DNA of 30,378 nt. Origin: Bog-473 sp036491435 (GTDB lineage Bacteria > Actinomycetota > Acidimicrobiia > Acidimicrobiales > RAAP-2). How positions within the stretch are numbered: position 1 is the first letter of the stretch; each line of letters starts with the position of its first letter. The notes beneath the pieces were generated by a model. The model saw nothing but the letters and a program-made list of their open reading frames with translations, searched no databases and was not told the origin of the DNA. Positions 1 to 6,948 of the stretch are shown one piece after another. Made by a program: the position numbers and the translations under genes. Where the stretch lies: positions 1 through 30,378 of the forward strand of contig DASXBZ010000021.1 of NCBI GenBank assembly GCA_036491435.1. The letters run 5' to 3'.

Positions 1-90
1 GAAGGGCCCGGGAACGGCCGACGAATCGTTCGATGGTCAGCCGGAGCGACAGCCGGGAGGTGGGTCAGACCGTCCCCGAGATCCTGAGCG

Positions 91-1131
91 TCAGTCGACG
101 CCGGCGCGCAGGTATGGGTAGACCTCGCGGGCGACGTAACGCTTGAGGCAGCGCATGATCTCTTTCTTGGACTTGCCTTCCTTGGTGCGCCGTTCGACAT
201 AGGCCCGCGTTTCAGGATCTGCACTCATGCGCGTAAAGACGATGCGCCAAAGGGCGTGATTGGCTTGGCGGTCCCCGCCGCGGTTGAGACGGTGGCGGGT
301 GGTCTTGCCCGAGGACGCGGGGATGGGAGCCACCCCGCAAAGATGGGCCCAGGCGGCTTCTGATCGCAGCCGCTCCGGGTTGTCACCGGCGGTCACCAAG
401 AGGAGCGCTGCGGTGTGCGTGCCAACCCCGTAGAGCTCGATAAGACCTGGGGCACGGCTCTTGACCAACGGGGCGACGAGGTCATCGAGGCGATCGATCT
501 GCTCGCCCAGGTACGCAGCTCGGCGGCCGAGCTCACGCAGCGCGATGCGCGTGGCGTAGCCCACGAGGTCTCCTTCTCGAGGTCGCATAGCGGCCAGCGC
601 AAGCACCAGCTCCGAGGCACTGAGCACAGAGAACCGGGCTCGCAGGTCGTCAGGCCCGGTGACGAGCAAAGACCGTGTCTGGTTGATCGTCTGGATCCGT
701 TCTGAACTCGCGCTGCGCTTGACGACCATGAGGGCTCGGATGGCCTCGACTGTGCCGTCGCGACCCTTCGAGCACCCTCTCGCCTTTCCCGACAGGGCGG
801 CCCGAGCAGCCGAGATGGCGTCGAGGGGATCTGACTTTCCCTGGCGTCGGCGCTCCTGGCGATTGGGCCGGTCGACTTCGACCACTCCGACCCCAGCCGC
901 CTCGAGATACCTCGACAACCCAGCGCCGTAGCTTCCAGTTCCTTCGACCCCGACCAGGCGCACCTCGCCGAAGGTCCCCAGCCAGCTGAAGAGGTCGTCG
1001 TAACCCGAACGTGTCGTCGAGAAGGTCTTGACGCCGAGCAAACCACCGACCGAATCGAGTGCGGCTGCCACGTGGGTATCTGCATGGGTGTCCACGCCAC
1101 CAATGACGGCGCGGCTCTCTACGATGGTCAT
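91..1131 (-). CDS. IS110-family transposase
   Basis: 346 aa, close to the usual length for IS110-family DEDD recombinases, which move circular element intermediates without classic terminal inverted repeats. The N-terminal RuvC-like domain starts with VIGGVDTHADTHVAA (Asp14), followed by GVEGTGSYGAG (Glu63) and KSDPLDA (Asp101 and Asp104), giving the DEDD set. The C-terminal Transposase_20 region carries LIELYGVGTHTAALLL and LCGVAPIPASSGKTTRHRLNRGG, including the conserved Ser-rich active-site segment. The ATG at 1131 opens the frame and the protein looks intact. No second insertion-sequence gene is present. It sits next to the tetR-like gene, with a noncoding stretch of about 300 bp between them. 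Family assignment is firm; mobility in this strain is inference. Confidence 0.95.
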   Translation of the reverse strand: MTIVESRAVIGGVDTHADTHVAAALDSVGGLLGVKTFSTTRSGYDDLFSWLGTFGEVRLVGVEGTGSYGAGLSRYLEAAGVGVVEVDRPNRQERRRQGKSDPLDAISAARAALSGKARGCSKGRDGTVEAIRALMVVKRSASSERIQTINQTRSLLVTGPDDLRARFSVLSASELVLALAAMRPREGDLVGYATRIALRELGRRAAYLGEQIDRLDDLVAPLVKSRAPGLIELYGVGTHTAALLLVTAGDNPERLRSEAAWAHLCGVAPIPASSGKTTRHRLNRGGDRQANHALWRIVFTRMSADPETRAYVERRTKEGKSKKEIMRCLKRYVAREVYPYLRAGVD

Positions 1132-1201
1132 TGAGCCATCCCTTTCTCATGTTGTGGGGTGGCATCCACCTGCTGGCCGGCCGAGCTGTGGGTCCGGGCC
1201 C

Positions 1202-1227
1202 GTGCGAAGGGTCCGAACAGCCCGCAC
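1202..1227 (-). ncRNA. Hairpin in IS110 leader, candidate part of a bridge RNA
   Basis: Arms GTGCG (1202-1206) and CGCAC (1223-1227) pair, and a further GG/CC pair lies inside a two-base bulge, leaving a loop of about ten bases. It lies about 70 bp upstream of the transposase start, on the side where IS110-group elements encode the guide (bridge) RNA. One stem-loop alone is weak evidence. The full RNA with its two binding loops could not be delimited by eye. Confidence 0.25.
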
Positions 1228-1310
1228 CGGTCAGGTCAGTAGGTGCCGCACTCGAAAATACGCGCCGGTCTCTCCAAAGGCGTGGATGGAGGTGAAGAGC
1301 ACTCCTTCAT

Positions 1311-1326
1311 CCTCCCTGCCGGGAGG
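1311..1326. terminator. Hairpin downstream of the tetR-like gene
   Basis: Six-base perfect arms CCTCCC and GGGAGG enclose the loop TGCC. It lies about 110 nt past the stop of the minus-strand TetR-type gene, between it and the IS110 element. There is no T-tract, so the terminator role is only plausible. Confidence 0.3.
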
Positions 1327-1433
1327 GCGACACCCGGCTGCACATAGGGGACGCTGTCTTTCTCTAAGCGACCTTTTGGGCCATGCGCTGAATCCCGTGA
1401 ACTGCGCCCAAGCAGAACTTGCGTCGTCAACAC

Positions 1434-2105
1434 TTACCCAGACATTTTGCCGCCCGCCTTCTTCGAGGGCGGGTAGGCCAACGGCAGCAGTTCCATCAAC
1501 TTGGGGAACATTGGCGTAAACCGGCCCTCGTCCCATTCCAGATGCGGTTCGTTTGCCATGGCCTGGGTGAGTACTCCCTTGATCAAGATAGACACCATCG
1601 TGCCGGCGTCTTTGAGTGCTTCGGCCCCGAGCTCTCCGTCTGCGACCGCGTTAGCGATGGCCTGGAATTGAAGTTTCGCGATCTCCTCGCTGGGCGCGAA
1701 TGCTTCCGCCGAGGGTTCGAAGTTCGGCACCGGTCTCCAGAACAGCAACTGTGCAAGGGCCTGATGGGCAAGAACCCATCGACCGCTCGCCTCGAGGCCA
1801 GCGGTCAGGGCATCGAGCCCAGGCTTGCGGCTCGCCATTGCGTCGCGCAGCACGACGAGGTTCGCGGAAGCCGCTCGCTGGAACAGCGCGTCGTACACGC
1901 TGCTGATCGACGGAAAGTACCGGTAGATAGATGGCTGACGGACGCCCAGACGGCGGGCGACCTCCGAGAGGCTGAGGCCGTTCACGCCATGTTCAGTCAT
2001 GAGCTCGACTGAGATATCGAGAATTTCTTCGAGCGTTTCCTGCCGCCGACGCGTGCGACGGTCGGGTCGTCCGTCGCTAGCGCTCGAAATGTCCGTCGCC
2101 CCCAT
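1434..2105 (-). CDS. TetR-family transcriptional regulator
   Basis: 223 aa from the ATG at 2105. The open frame extends further upstream, but that extension would run through the promoter and is not TetR-like. The N-terminal helix-turn-helix is clear: RRQETLEEILDISVELMTEHGVNGLSLSEVARRLGVRQPSIYRYFP, about residues 17-65. It is followed by a helical ligand-binding domain of the usual TetR size. A box TATAGT (2118-2113 on the minus strand) ends 7 nt before the ATG, so the transcript may be leaderless. A strong palindrome lies between this gene and the divergent NTF2-fold gene, and the usual TetR arrangement would be repression of both. The ligand is unknown. Confidence 0.9.
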   Translation of the reverse strand: MGATDISSASDGRPDRRTRRRQETLEEILDISVELMTEHGVNGLSLSEVARRLGVRQPSIYRYFPSISSVYDALFQRAASANLVVLRDAMASRKPGLDALTAGLEASGRWVLAHQALAQLLFWRPVPNFEPSAEAFAPSEEIAKLQFQAIANAVADGELGAEALKDAGTMVSILIKGVLTQAMANEPHLEWDEGRFTPMFPKLMELLPLAYPPSKKAGGKMSG

Positions 2106-2112
2106 CGACCAG

Positions 2113-2118
2113 ACTATA
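2113..2118 (-). promoter_or_regulatory. -10 box of the tetR-like gene (leaderless)
   Basis: TATAGT on the minus strand, with exactly seven bases before the ATG at 2105. This spacing is typical of actinobacterial leaderless transcripts, where the start codon is the transcription start. No Shine-Dalgarno sequence precedes the ATG, which fits. Confidence 0.5.
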
Positions 2119-2127
2119 GCGTAAGGG

Positions 2128-2149
2128 ATAGCTTGACATGACAAGCTAT
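2128..2149. promoter_or_regulatory. Palindromic operator between tetR-like and NTF2-like genes
   Basis: Perfect arms ATAGCTTG (2128-2135) and CAAGCTAT (2142-2149) flank a six-base centre that contains CATG. All but one symmetric base pair match over 22 bp. A TTGACA-like -35 for the rightward gene overlaps the left arm (2133-2138), so a bound repressor would block it. Size and position between divergent genes are typical of TetR autoregulatory operators. Binding is inferred. Confidence 0.65.
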
Positions 2150-2200
2150 AGATGATAGCACTACGGCACGACGCGATTCCAACGACAGGAGCCAGGTGAA

Positions 2201-2638
2201 ATGACAACGACCGAAATCGACAACACAGAGCAGGTCAAGAAGATCTTCGAGGCATTTGGGCGAGGCGATGTTGGCTACATCCTGGAGCAGCTTGCGGACG
2301 ATGCGCGGTTCGTAAGCCACCTCGATCCGGTCGTTCCCTGGGCCGGCGATTTCAAAGGCAAGGAAGAGGTCGCCCGGTTCTTCCAGGCGTTGGGAGGTTC
2401 GGTGGAGGTCACAGGCCACCCCGTCAACTCACTTGTGGCGCAAGGTGACACGGTCGTCGCGATGGGCGATGTCAGCTTCCAGGTTCGCGAGACCGGCAAG
2501 GCCGGTTCGAGCTCGTGGGTTTACATCTTCAAGCTGGCGGACGGCCGGGTTCAGTCCTACGACCAGTTCAACGACGCCGGTCTGGCTGCCGCCTTCTGCT
2601 CTCCGACCCGGAGCCAACTATCGACAGGTCTTGCATAA
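2201..2638 (+). CDS. NTF2-fold (SnoaL/ketosteroid-isomerase-like) protein
   Basis: 145 aa, the normal size for a stand-alone cone-fold NTF2-like domain. The pattern is typical: an N-terminal helix (EQVKKIFEAFGRGDVGYILEQLADDARFVSH), then FKGKEEVARFFQAL, then strands VEVTGHPVNSLVAQGDTVVAMGDVSFQVRETG and WVYIFKLADGRVQSYDQFNDAG. These proteins are small enzymes (isomerases, cyclases) or binding domains, and the substrate cannot be deduced. An AGGAG/AGGTGA stretch precedes the ATG. The gene is divergent from the TetR-type regulator and shares its palindromic operator region, so it is probably the regulated target. There is no signal peptide, so it is likely cytoplasmic. Confidence 0.85.
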   Translation: MTTTEIDNTEQVKKIFEAFGRGDVGYILEQLADDARFVSHLDPVVPWAGDFKGKEEVARFFQALGGSVEVTGHPVNSLVAQGDTVVAMGDVSFQVRETGKAGSSSWVYIFKLADGRVQSYDQFNDAGLAAAFCSPTRSQLSTGLA

Positions 2639-2830
2639 GCAGACCGTCCCATACCGATACTCGCTGCCGGATCTGGGCGACCCATCGTGCCATGCCAGAC
2701 ATGACGCAACCGAAACCCCGTCTAAGCCGCCAACGGCATCGATTGCCATCACAACGTGAGAATCGATCGCTGCTGTAGAGTCCAAGCGCCCTTGCGACCA
2801 GGTCTCATGGGTCACTGAAAGGACGTTGTC

Positions 2831-4453
2831 GTGCCCCGGCCCTTCAAAATCCGACTCGGCGCCGCTGTCCTAGTTGTTCTAGTCGGAACGAGTGTCGGAG
2901 TGATCGGCTCGAATGCCGACGCCAGCGGCCTGTTCCAAGTTCGGACGCTGGATGCGAAGGCAGCCAGTTTCTCGAACACCGGTCCCTTGTATCTGGCACT
3001 CGGAGATTCGGTCCCGGTATGGGACGGTGCCGAGTCGTATCCGAACCTGCTTTTGGCGCAATATCAAAAGTCGTTGCCAAATCTGCAGCTCGTCAATCTG
3101 GCCGTGTCCGGTGAGACCACGACCTCCATGCTCATGGACGGTCAATATGCGGCTGCGATTTCTTTCCTCCACGCGCATCCGAACCAGGTCGCCCTCATCA
3201 CCATCGACATCGGGGGCAACGATGTCGTCGGCTGTCCTCTATCGGACCCCAACCAACAATGCTTTGACCAGGCGGAGAGCACGATGGCAAGCAACATTTC
3301 GATGATCCTGCATGGCCTCCATGGGGCCGCACCGCTTGCTCCCGTGTTCGGCATGACGTATTACGACCCCTTCCTTGGAGATTGGCTCGCCGGTGGAACG
3401 ACCCGCGCTCAAGCACTCGACACGATTCCGGCTGCCGTGAGTCTCAACAACATATTGACCTCGCTATATGGGTCGACCTATACGGCCGACGTCCAGGGCG
3501 CGTTCGCTGTCACTGACTCGACAACTCTGGTCTCCTCTCCATGGGGCACCGTCCCCGTCGACGTGAACGACGCCTGTCAATGGCTCGATATCACCTGCAT
3601 GGCCGGCCAGCCTGAGGGTTTTGGTGATGATCCGAACATTGCGGGTCAGGTGCAAATCGCTCAGGCCTTCGAACGGATTATCGGCGCCCCCGGGTACTGG
3701 GAGGTCGCCCGCGACGGCGGAGTGTTCAACTTTGGGGTGTCACAGTTCGCTGGATCGCCGGGCGAGAAACAGCTCAATGCCTCAGTCGTTGGTCTGTCAC
3801 CAACAACGGACGGCCAGGGCTACTGGCTCGTGGCCTCCGACGGCGGGGTCTTCTCCTTCGGAAGTGCGACCTTCTTCGGCTCCACGGGCGGCAAGCCCTT
3901 GAATAAGCCCATCGTTGGGATGGCCTCGACTCCCGGCGGTCAAGGCTATTGGCTCGTGGCCTCCGATGGCGGCGTCTTTTCCTTCGGCGACGCGCAGTTC
4001 TACGGCTCTACGGGCGGCAAGCCCTTGAATAAGGCCATCGTTGGGATGGCCTCGACTCCCGACGGTCAAGGCTATTGGCTCGTGGCCTCCGACGGCGGCG
4101 TCTTTTCCTTCGGCGACGCGCAGTTCTACGGTTCCACCGGAGACACTCACCTCAACCAGCCGATCGCCGGAATGGCGTCGACGCCTGACGGCAGGGGCTA
4201 CTGGTTGGTGGCTTCCGACGGGGGCGTCTTCTCCTTCGGCGATGCGACCTTCTTCGGCTCCATGGGAAGTAAGACGCTGAACGCCCAAATGGTGGGAATC
4301 GTCGCGAATCCGAATGGTGCCGGCTACTGGACCGTCGCCGCCGACGGCGGGATCTTTTCGTTCGGCGGAGCCCCGTTTGGAGGTTCGATGGCTGGACAGC
4401 AACTGAATGAATCAGTGGTGGGGATGGCCTCGATGCCAAGGACCGGTCCTTAA
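2831..4453 (+). CDS. Exported SGNH/GDSL-like hydrolase with C-terminal 42-residue repeats
   Basis: 540 aa from a GTG start preceded by GAAAGGA. Residues 1-31 form a signal peptide (basic start, AAVLVVLVGTSVGVIG core, cleavage near NADA). An SGNH-type domain follows (about 50-285): block I LALGDS, block II NLAVSGE, block III DIGGND. At block V the usual His-Pro of the catalytic triad reads GFGDDPNIAG, so the His appears to be Asp. Residues 290-540 hold six repeats of 42 aa with the core YWLVASDGGVFSFGDA and FYGSTG, each ending in a Gly-Tyr-Trp. Such repeats are common in secreted actinobacterial proteins and may form a beta-propeller-like or wall-associated domain. The protein should be extracellular or cell-wall located. 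Its substrate is unknown. Confidence 0.85.
   Translation: MPRPFKIRLGAAVLVVLVGTSVGVIGSNADASGLFQVRTLDAKAASFSNTGPLYLALGDSVPVWDGAESYPNLLLAQYQKSLPNLQLVNLAVSGETTTSMLMDGQYAAAISFLHAHPNQVALITIDIGGNDVVGCPLSDPNQQCFDQAESTMASNISMILHGLHGAAPLAPVFGMTYYDPFLGDWLAGGTTRAQALDTIPAAVSLNNILTSLYGSTYTADVQGAFAVTDSTTLVSSPWGTVPVDVNDACQWLDITCMAGQPEGFGDDPNIAGQVQIAQAFERIIGAPGYWEVARDGGVFNFGVSQFAGSPGEKQLNASVVGLSPTTDGQGYWLVASDGGVFSFGSATFFGSTGGKPLNKPIVGMASTPGGQGYWLVASDGGVFSFGDAQFYGSTGGKPLNKAIVGMASTPDGQGYWLVASDGGVFSFGDAQFYGSTGDTHLNQPIAGMASTPDGRGYWLVASDGGVFSFGDATFFGSMGSKTLNAQMVGIVANPNGAGYWTVAADGGIFSFGGAPFGGSMAGQQLNESVVGMASMPRTGP
3701..4450 (+). repeat. Six tandem 126-bp repeats inside the GDSL-like gene
   Basis: In-frame units begin at 3701, 3827, 3953, 4079, 4205 and 4331, and the last is incomplete. 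Units 2, 3 and 4 share long nearly identical stretches (for example across 3953-4000 and 4079-4126), while the outer units are more diverged. This suggests recent internal duplication or gene conversion, and repeat number may vary between strains. Confidence 0.9.
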
Positions 4454-4475
4454 ACAGGGCTTGCGGTTACCGCGA

Positions 4476-4955
4476 TCAGAGCAGACACCTACGTATTCCA
4501 CCCGCCAGTTGGTGCCCACGTACGCCGGGCAGGACACGGTTCCGCAATCGGGCGACAAGACGCGCTATTGGTTCGAAAGCACTCCAAAGAACATCAGAAC
4601 TCGATGGAGGTTTGCCCTCGTTGTCCACCTCGACGACATCGAGGCCCTCTTGTATTTGCTTCCCTTCGGTATCGACGATCTGCCATCCGTAGCGAGCGAA
4701 GCCACTGTGTGCGTCGATATTGGTTCTGATCTTGACTTGTGCTCCGGGAAACCGAGCGGCGAAGCCCCCTATCCGTTCCAAGATCGCATGACGTCCGACG
4801 AAGCGGCCGTTGGGTTCGATCAACTCACAGTCCTCGGCCAGCGCGGTCTCGAGGAGTGACCGCCGAATCTCCTCATGGTCGCCCTCTTCTTGGAGTTGAG
4901 GACGTCTGCAAATCAGTACCGGGAATTCTCCTCGTGTCGATTGTGCGGTCGTCAT
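4476..4955 (-). pseudogene. SnoaL-like (NTF2-fold) protein with a C-terminal frameshift
   Basis: The open frame encodes 159 aa. The central part is a good SnoaL-type NTF2 domain: HEEIRRSLLETALAEDC, ELIEPNGRFVGRHAILERI, GGFAARFPGAQVKI, RYGWQIVDTEGKQIQEGLDVVEVDNEG. After EVDNEG the frame reads into unrelated sequence. In the -1 frame the expected family ending appears instead, ANLHRVLMFFGVLSNQ followed by TAG at 4567-4565. A one-base indel near 4610-4615 therefore explains the break. The first 25 or so residues are also unlike the family. It is either a decaying gene or a sequencing error. The original product would have been a small cytoplasmic NTF2-fold enzyme or binding protein. Confidence 0.65.
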
Positions 4956-5362
4956 AACGGTACGGCGGAACTGACCGATGGAACCTTTTGTTGGCGCGGA
5001 GGGGCTGGCCCACTACGTGTGGGAACACGCCGTTCGGCTACCTGGCTTGTTCGTGTCTCAGGTTCGCTTGTCGCCGCAACCTCTTCGCGATGCTCCGCGC
5101 CCCAAGGGCGGCGAGCTCGGACAACGCGATCGGTCATGGCCTGGGGCGGAGTTCGCTCATCGGCTGTGGACGCCGCCACGGCCGTTTGAAGAGTCGGATG
5201 GACTTCCCCACTTCGATCCCTATCCGACCTGGTGGCTAGAACAGGGGGCGAAGATCGACAATTGAGAGTCGCAGCCAGCTACTAATTCCAGTTGGTTGAC
5301 CCACTACGTCGCCGCGTGACCCTGGCCCCTATCGGCGGCCTTGAGTGCGAGAAGCCCGGAGC

Positions 5363-5408
5363 GGTCGGGCTGCCTTATCGATGGTGACCGGCCGCCAGCA
5401 GCCCGACC
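5363..5408. repeat. Inverted repeat, 11-bp perfect arms
   Basis: GGTCGGGCTGC (5363-5373) pairs with GCAGCCCGACC (5398-5408) across a 24-nt loop. It lies just downstream of the minus-strand tRNA-like sequence, so it could be that transcript's terminator or part of a mobile-element end. Confidence 0.6.
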
Positions 5409-5420
5409 CTCGGGTGGGGC

Positions 5421-5488
5421 GCCCCGGCCGGGAATCGAACCCGGTGTGCTCACTTAGTCAGGGTGAACCAGACATCCAGTCCCAGGGC
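5421..5488 (-). tRNA. tRNA-like sequence, probably a degenerate tRNA or attachment-site remnant
   Basis: On the minus strand a textbook T-arm is present: stem CCGGG/CCCGG around the loop TTCGATT (5428-5444). It is followed by the acceptor strand CCGGGGC (5421-5427). A 5' strand GCCCTGG (5482-5488) pairs with it over 7 bp with one G-U. The interior is about four bases too short: the D-arm is reduced to a possible GAC/GTC stem, and the anticodon arm (TCAC/GTGA) closes a nine-base loop containing CTGAC. No anticodon can be assigned safely. It is best read as a tRNA pseudogene or an attachment-site relic; a functional non-canonical tRNA is less likely. Confidence 0.45.
5456..5475 (+). repeat. Direct repeat, copy 1
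   Basis: This 20-bp unit begins AGTCAGGGTGAA and recurs at 5541-5560 with two mismatches. Copy 1 overlaps the anticodon-arm region of the tRNA-like sequence, so copy 2 may be a partial duplication of it. Confidence 0.6.
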
Positions 5489-5540
5489 GCCGTCAACGAA
5501 CGGTCGCCTTGCGCCCAATGTTGCTTGGTACTCTGGAGCG

Positions 5541-5560
5541 AGTCAGGGTGAATCAGTCAT
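5541..5560 (+). repeat. Direct repeat, copy 2
   Basis: 18 of 20 bases match copy 1 at 5456-5475, with an offset of 85 bp. The strong GC hairpin at 5566-5587 follows directly. Confidence 0.6.
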
Positions 5561-5565
5561 CGTGC

Positions 5566-5587
5566 GAAGGGGCCTTCGGGCCCCTTC
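5566..5587. terminator. Strong hairpin with TTCG loop
   Basis: Perfect 9-bp arms GAAGGGGCC and GGCCCCTTC enclose TTCG, a very stable tetraloop. There is no T-tract, but intrinsic terminators in high-GC actinobacteria often lack one. No plus-strand gene ends just upstream, so it may serve the minus-strand remnant ending at 5648 or be a relic. Confidence 0.5.
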
Positions 5588-5647
5588 TGCGCGTCATTGG
5601 TTACCTGTTTCGAGGTGTCCCAGTTCGCCGGGACCGGGCGTAGTTTG

Positions 5648-5967
5648 CTACTGCGCCGGAGGACCAACAGCCCGCAGAGTCGGTTGGCCCAGGAAAGCCA
5701 ATCCGAACATCAGAGGCGTCCGGAACTCCAAGTAAACCTGCTCTCCGGGTTCAACGTCGACTGATGTCCTTGCTGCAGGATCAGGCCCACCGCGCCAGTG
5801 AAAGGACACCGATACGTCATGCCGCCCAAGTGACGTTGGAAGAAGTGGCGTCCCCAACTTCTGATCTCCGACCTCCCATCGATCGCTATTCTGGGCTTGA
5901 CGAATCCAGGCATCGGAGAGAGCCAGTTGACGCGGCATCTGACGTGTATGCCCGACGTCGGCTCCAC
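5648..5967 (-). pseudogene. Frameshifted remnant of a small conserved actinobacterial protein
   Basis: Two overlapping minus-strand frames together give one coherent protein. The first reads RVNWLSPMPGFVKPRIAIDG and continues with SEIRSWGRHFF. The other frame continues PTSLGRHDVSVSFHWRGG, then SVDVEPGEQVYLEFRTPL and MFGLAFLGQPTLRAVG. This matches a pattern I recall from actinobacterial proteins of unknown function: IDG, then WG, then a PPGRH segment, then VDVxPGExVxLEYRAPL. A one-base indel near 5845-5855 separates the halves. No membrane segment is obvious in what remains. The function is unknown and the gene is probably dead unless the break is a sequencing error. Confidence 0.55.
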
Positions 5968-6040
5968 GTCTCAAACGTAACTCGGCAGCGGTGTCCCCTT
6001 GCGCCGGGAAGGGGGGACGTCGTGCTCCTCGGTGTTCGTA

Positions 6041-6664
6041 TCAAGAACGTTTCAGGTTGCGGGGCGTCTGACGACGAGCAGGGGATGGCAGATCGTCGGG
6101 TGCGGCGGCGATCGCATCGCGGATACGAACCAAGGTGTTCAGGAAGGCATGGAGCTCGGAGTCGTCGATACCGGCCATCACCGCGGTCGTGGTTTGCACG
6201 ACCGCCGGGAGAAGCCGATTGAGCAGGGTTTGGGCGTCCGGTGTCACATCGACCAGGACTCGGCGGCGGTCGTCGGGATCGGTGAGTCGCTGGACGTACC
6301 CCTTGCGTTCCAGGGTGTCGAGCACGCTGGTCATGGTCCCACTCGTGATGTGCATATGGGCGCCGACTGCGCCGGCGGTCATCGGAGCTCCGTTCCCCTC
6401 AATGACGGCCAAGGCGTTGAGCGCAGCATGGGACAAACCGTGACGACGTGCCACCGACGCGATCAACGCCTCGGCATCGCCTCCGACCACTTCGAGGTTC
6501 CGGAACACCTGGGCAGACAGCCAGGACGCGCCCGGAAATTCCCTCTCGAATGCAGCTTCTTCGGGTATCTGGGCCGAGGCAGCGCCCTTCCGGGCGCCAC
6601 CTCGGCCTCTCGATGAAGACGGGCTCAGTTCAAGCCCCGACAGCGATCTCGATCCGAGGCGCAT
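6041..6664 (-). CDS. MarR-family transcriptional regulator
   Basis: 207 aa with a winged-helix domain at about 70-150: GLSHAALNALAVIEGNGAPM, then GAHMHITSGTMTSVLDTLERKGYVQRLTDPDDRRRVLVDVTP. The DPDDRR wing motif is diagnostic of MarR. The first 35 residues are low-complexity and may be disordered. The start overlaps the end of the ABM-monooxygenase gene by 35 bp, and no better in-frame start was found downstream, so the two are probably translated from one message. A near-perfect palindrome at 6949-6966 upstream of the operon is the likely autoregulatory site. MarR proteins usually respond to phenolics or oxidants, but nothing here tells which. Confidence 0.88.
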   Translation of the reverse strand: MRLGSRSLSGLELSPSSSRGRGGARKGAASAQIPEEAAFEREFPGASWLSAQVFRNLEVVGGDAEALIASVARRHGLSHAALNALAVIEGNGAPMTAGAVGAHMHITSGTMTSVLDTLERKGYVQRLTDPDDRRRVLVDVTPDAQTLLNRLLPAVVQTTTAVMAGIDDSELHAFLNTLVRIRDAIAAAPDDLPSPARRQTPRNLKRS

Positions 6665-6905
6665 TCTTCACCCCGGCGCGACCCATCGCCAACCGCAGCT
6701 CGTTGCTGCCGGCGAAAGCCTGCGCCTGCTCCACGGTGGGGAACCGGTGCAGGACGTACACCTCATTCTTATCGGCCGGGTCGACCAGGACCTCGGCATC
6801 GGTGCAACCGTGCTCCTTGCGCAGCCCGTCGACGCCGTCGTACGCCGAGCGCCAAGCCGCGTAGTCCTCGACCTCGTGTCGAACCAGCAACGTTGCCTGT
6901 GCCAT
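6630..6905 (-). CDS. ABM-type dimeric alpha/beta-barrel monooxygenase-like protein
   Basis: 91 aa, single domain. It opens with MAQATLLVRHEVEDYAAWRS, followed by GCTDAEVLVDPADKNEVYVLHRFPTVEQAQAFAGS and ELRLAMGRAGV. This is the ferredoxin-like fold of the antibiotic-biosynthesis-monooxygenase superfamily, whose members oxidise aromatic or quinone substrates without cofactors or act as small binding proteins. GAGGTGG eight bases before the ATG is a good ribosome site. It is first in a two-gene operon with the MarR regulator and lies directly downstream of the palindrome at 6949-6966, so it is probably the regulated effector. Substrate unknown. Confidence 0.8.
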   Translation of the reverse strand: MAQATLLVRHEVEDYAAWRSAYDGVDGLRKEHGCTDAEVLVDPADKNEVYVLHRFPTVEQAQAFAGSNELRLAMGRAGVKNAPRIEIAVGA

Positions 6906-6948
6906 CTGTCCACCTCTCTCTCTTCGGTCCCAGTATCTTGGGAACTAG

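Larger units (their letters stand above)
91..1250 (-). mobile_element. IS110-type insertion sequence, ends not resolved
   Basis: The element contains the transposase plus an unknown amount of flanking DNA. IS110 elements normally lack clear terminal inverted repeats and target duplications, so the ends cannot be fixed from one copy. The noncoding stretch upstream of the transposase start (about 1132-1300) is where IS110-group elements encode their bridge RNA. A hairpin is visible there at 1202-1227. The outer bounds given are nominal. Confidence 0.4.
4956..5647. other. Gene-poor stretch with tRNA-like and repeat structures
   Basis: No open frame here looks like a real protein. The stretch holds an inverted repeat (5363-5408), a tRNA-like sequence (5421-5488, minus), two copies of a 20-bp direct repeat and a strong hairpin (5566-5587). 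It is flanked on both sides by frameshifted gene remnants, which makes it look like an old insertion or recombination scar. Confidence 0.5.

Noticed and set aside
1..1230. Similarity between the left edge (GAAGGGCCCGGGAAC) and 1206-1220 (GAAGGGTCCGAAC) as insertion-sequence ends
   Set aside because: The match is short and GC-rich, and IS110 elements lack terminal repeats, so it was not used to set element bounds.
4978..5265. Plus-strand 95-residue open frame
   Set aside because: No ribosome site or family motif; it lies in the repeat-containing gene-poor stretch.
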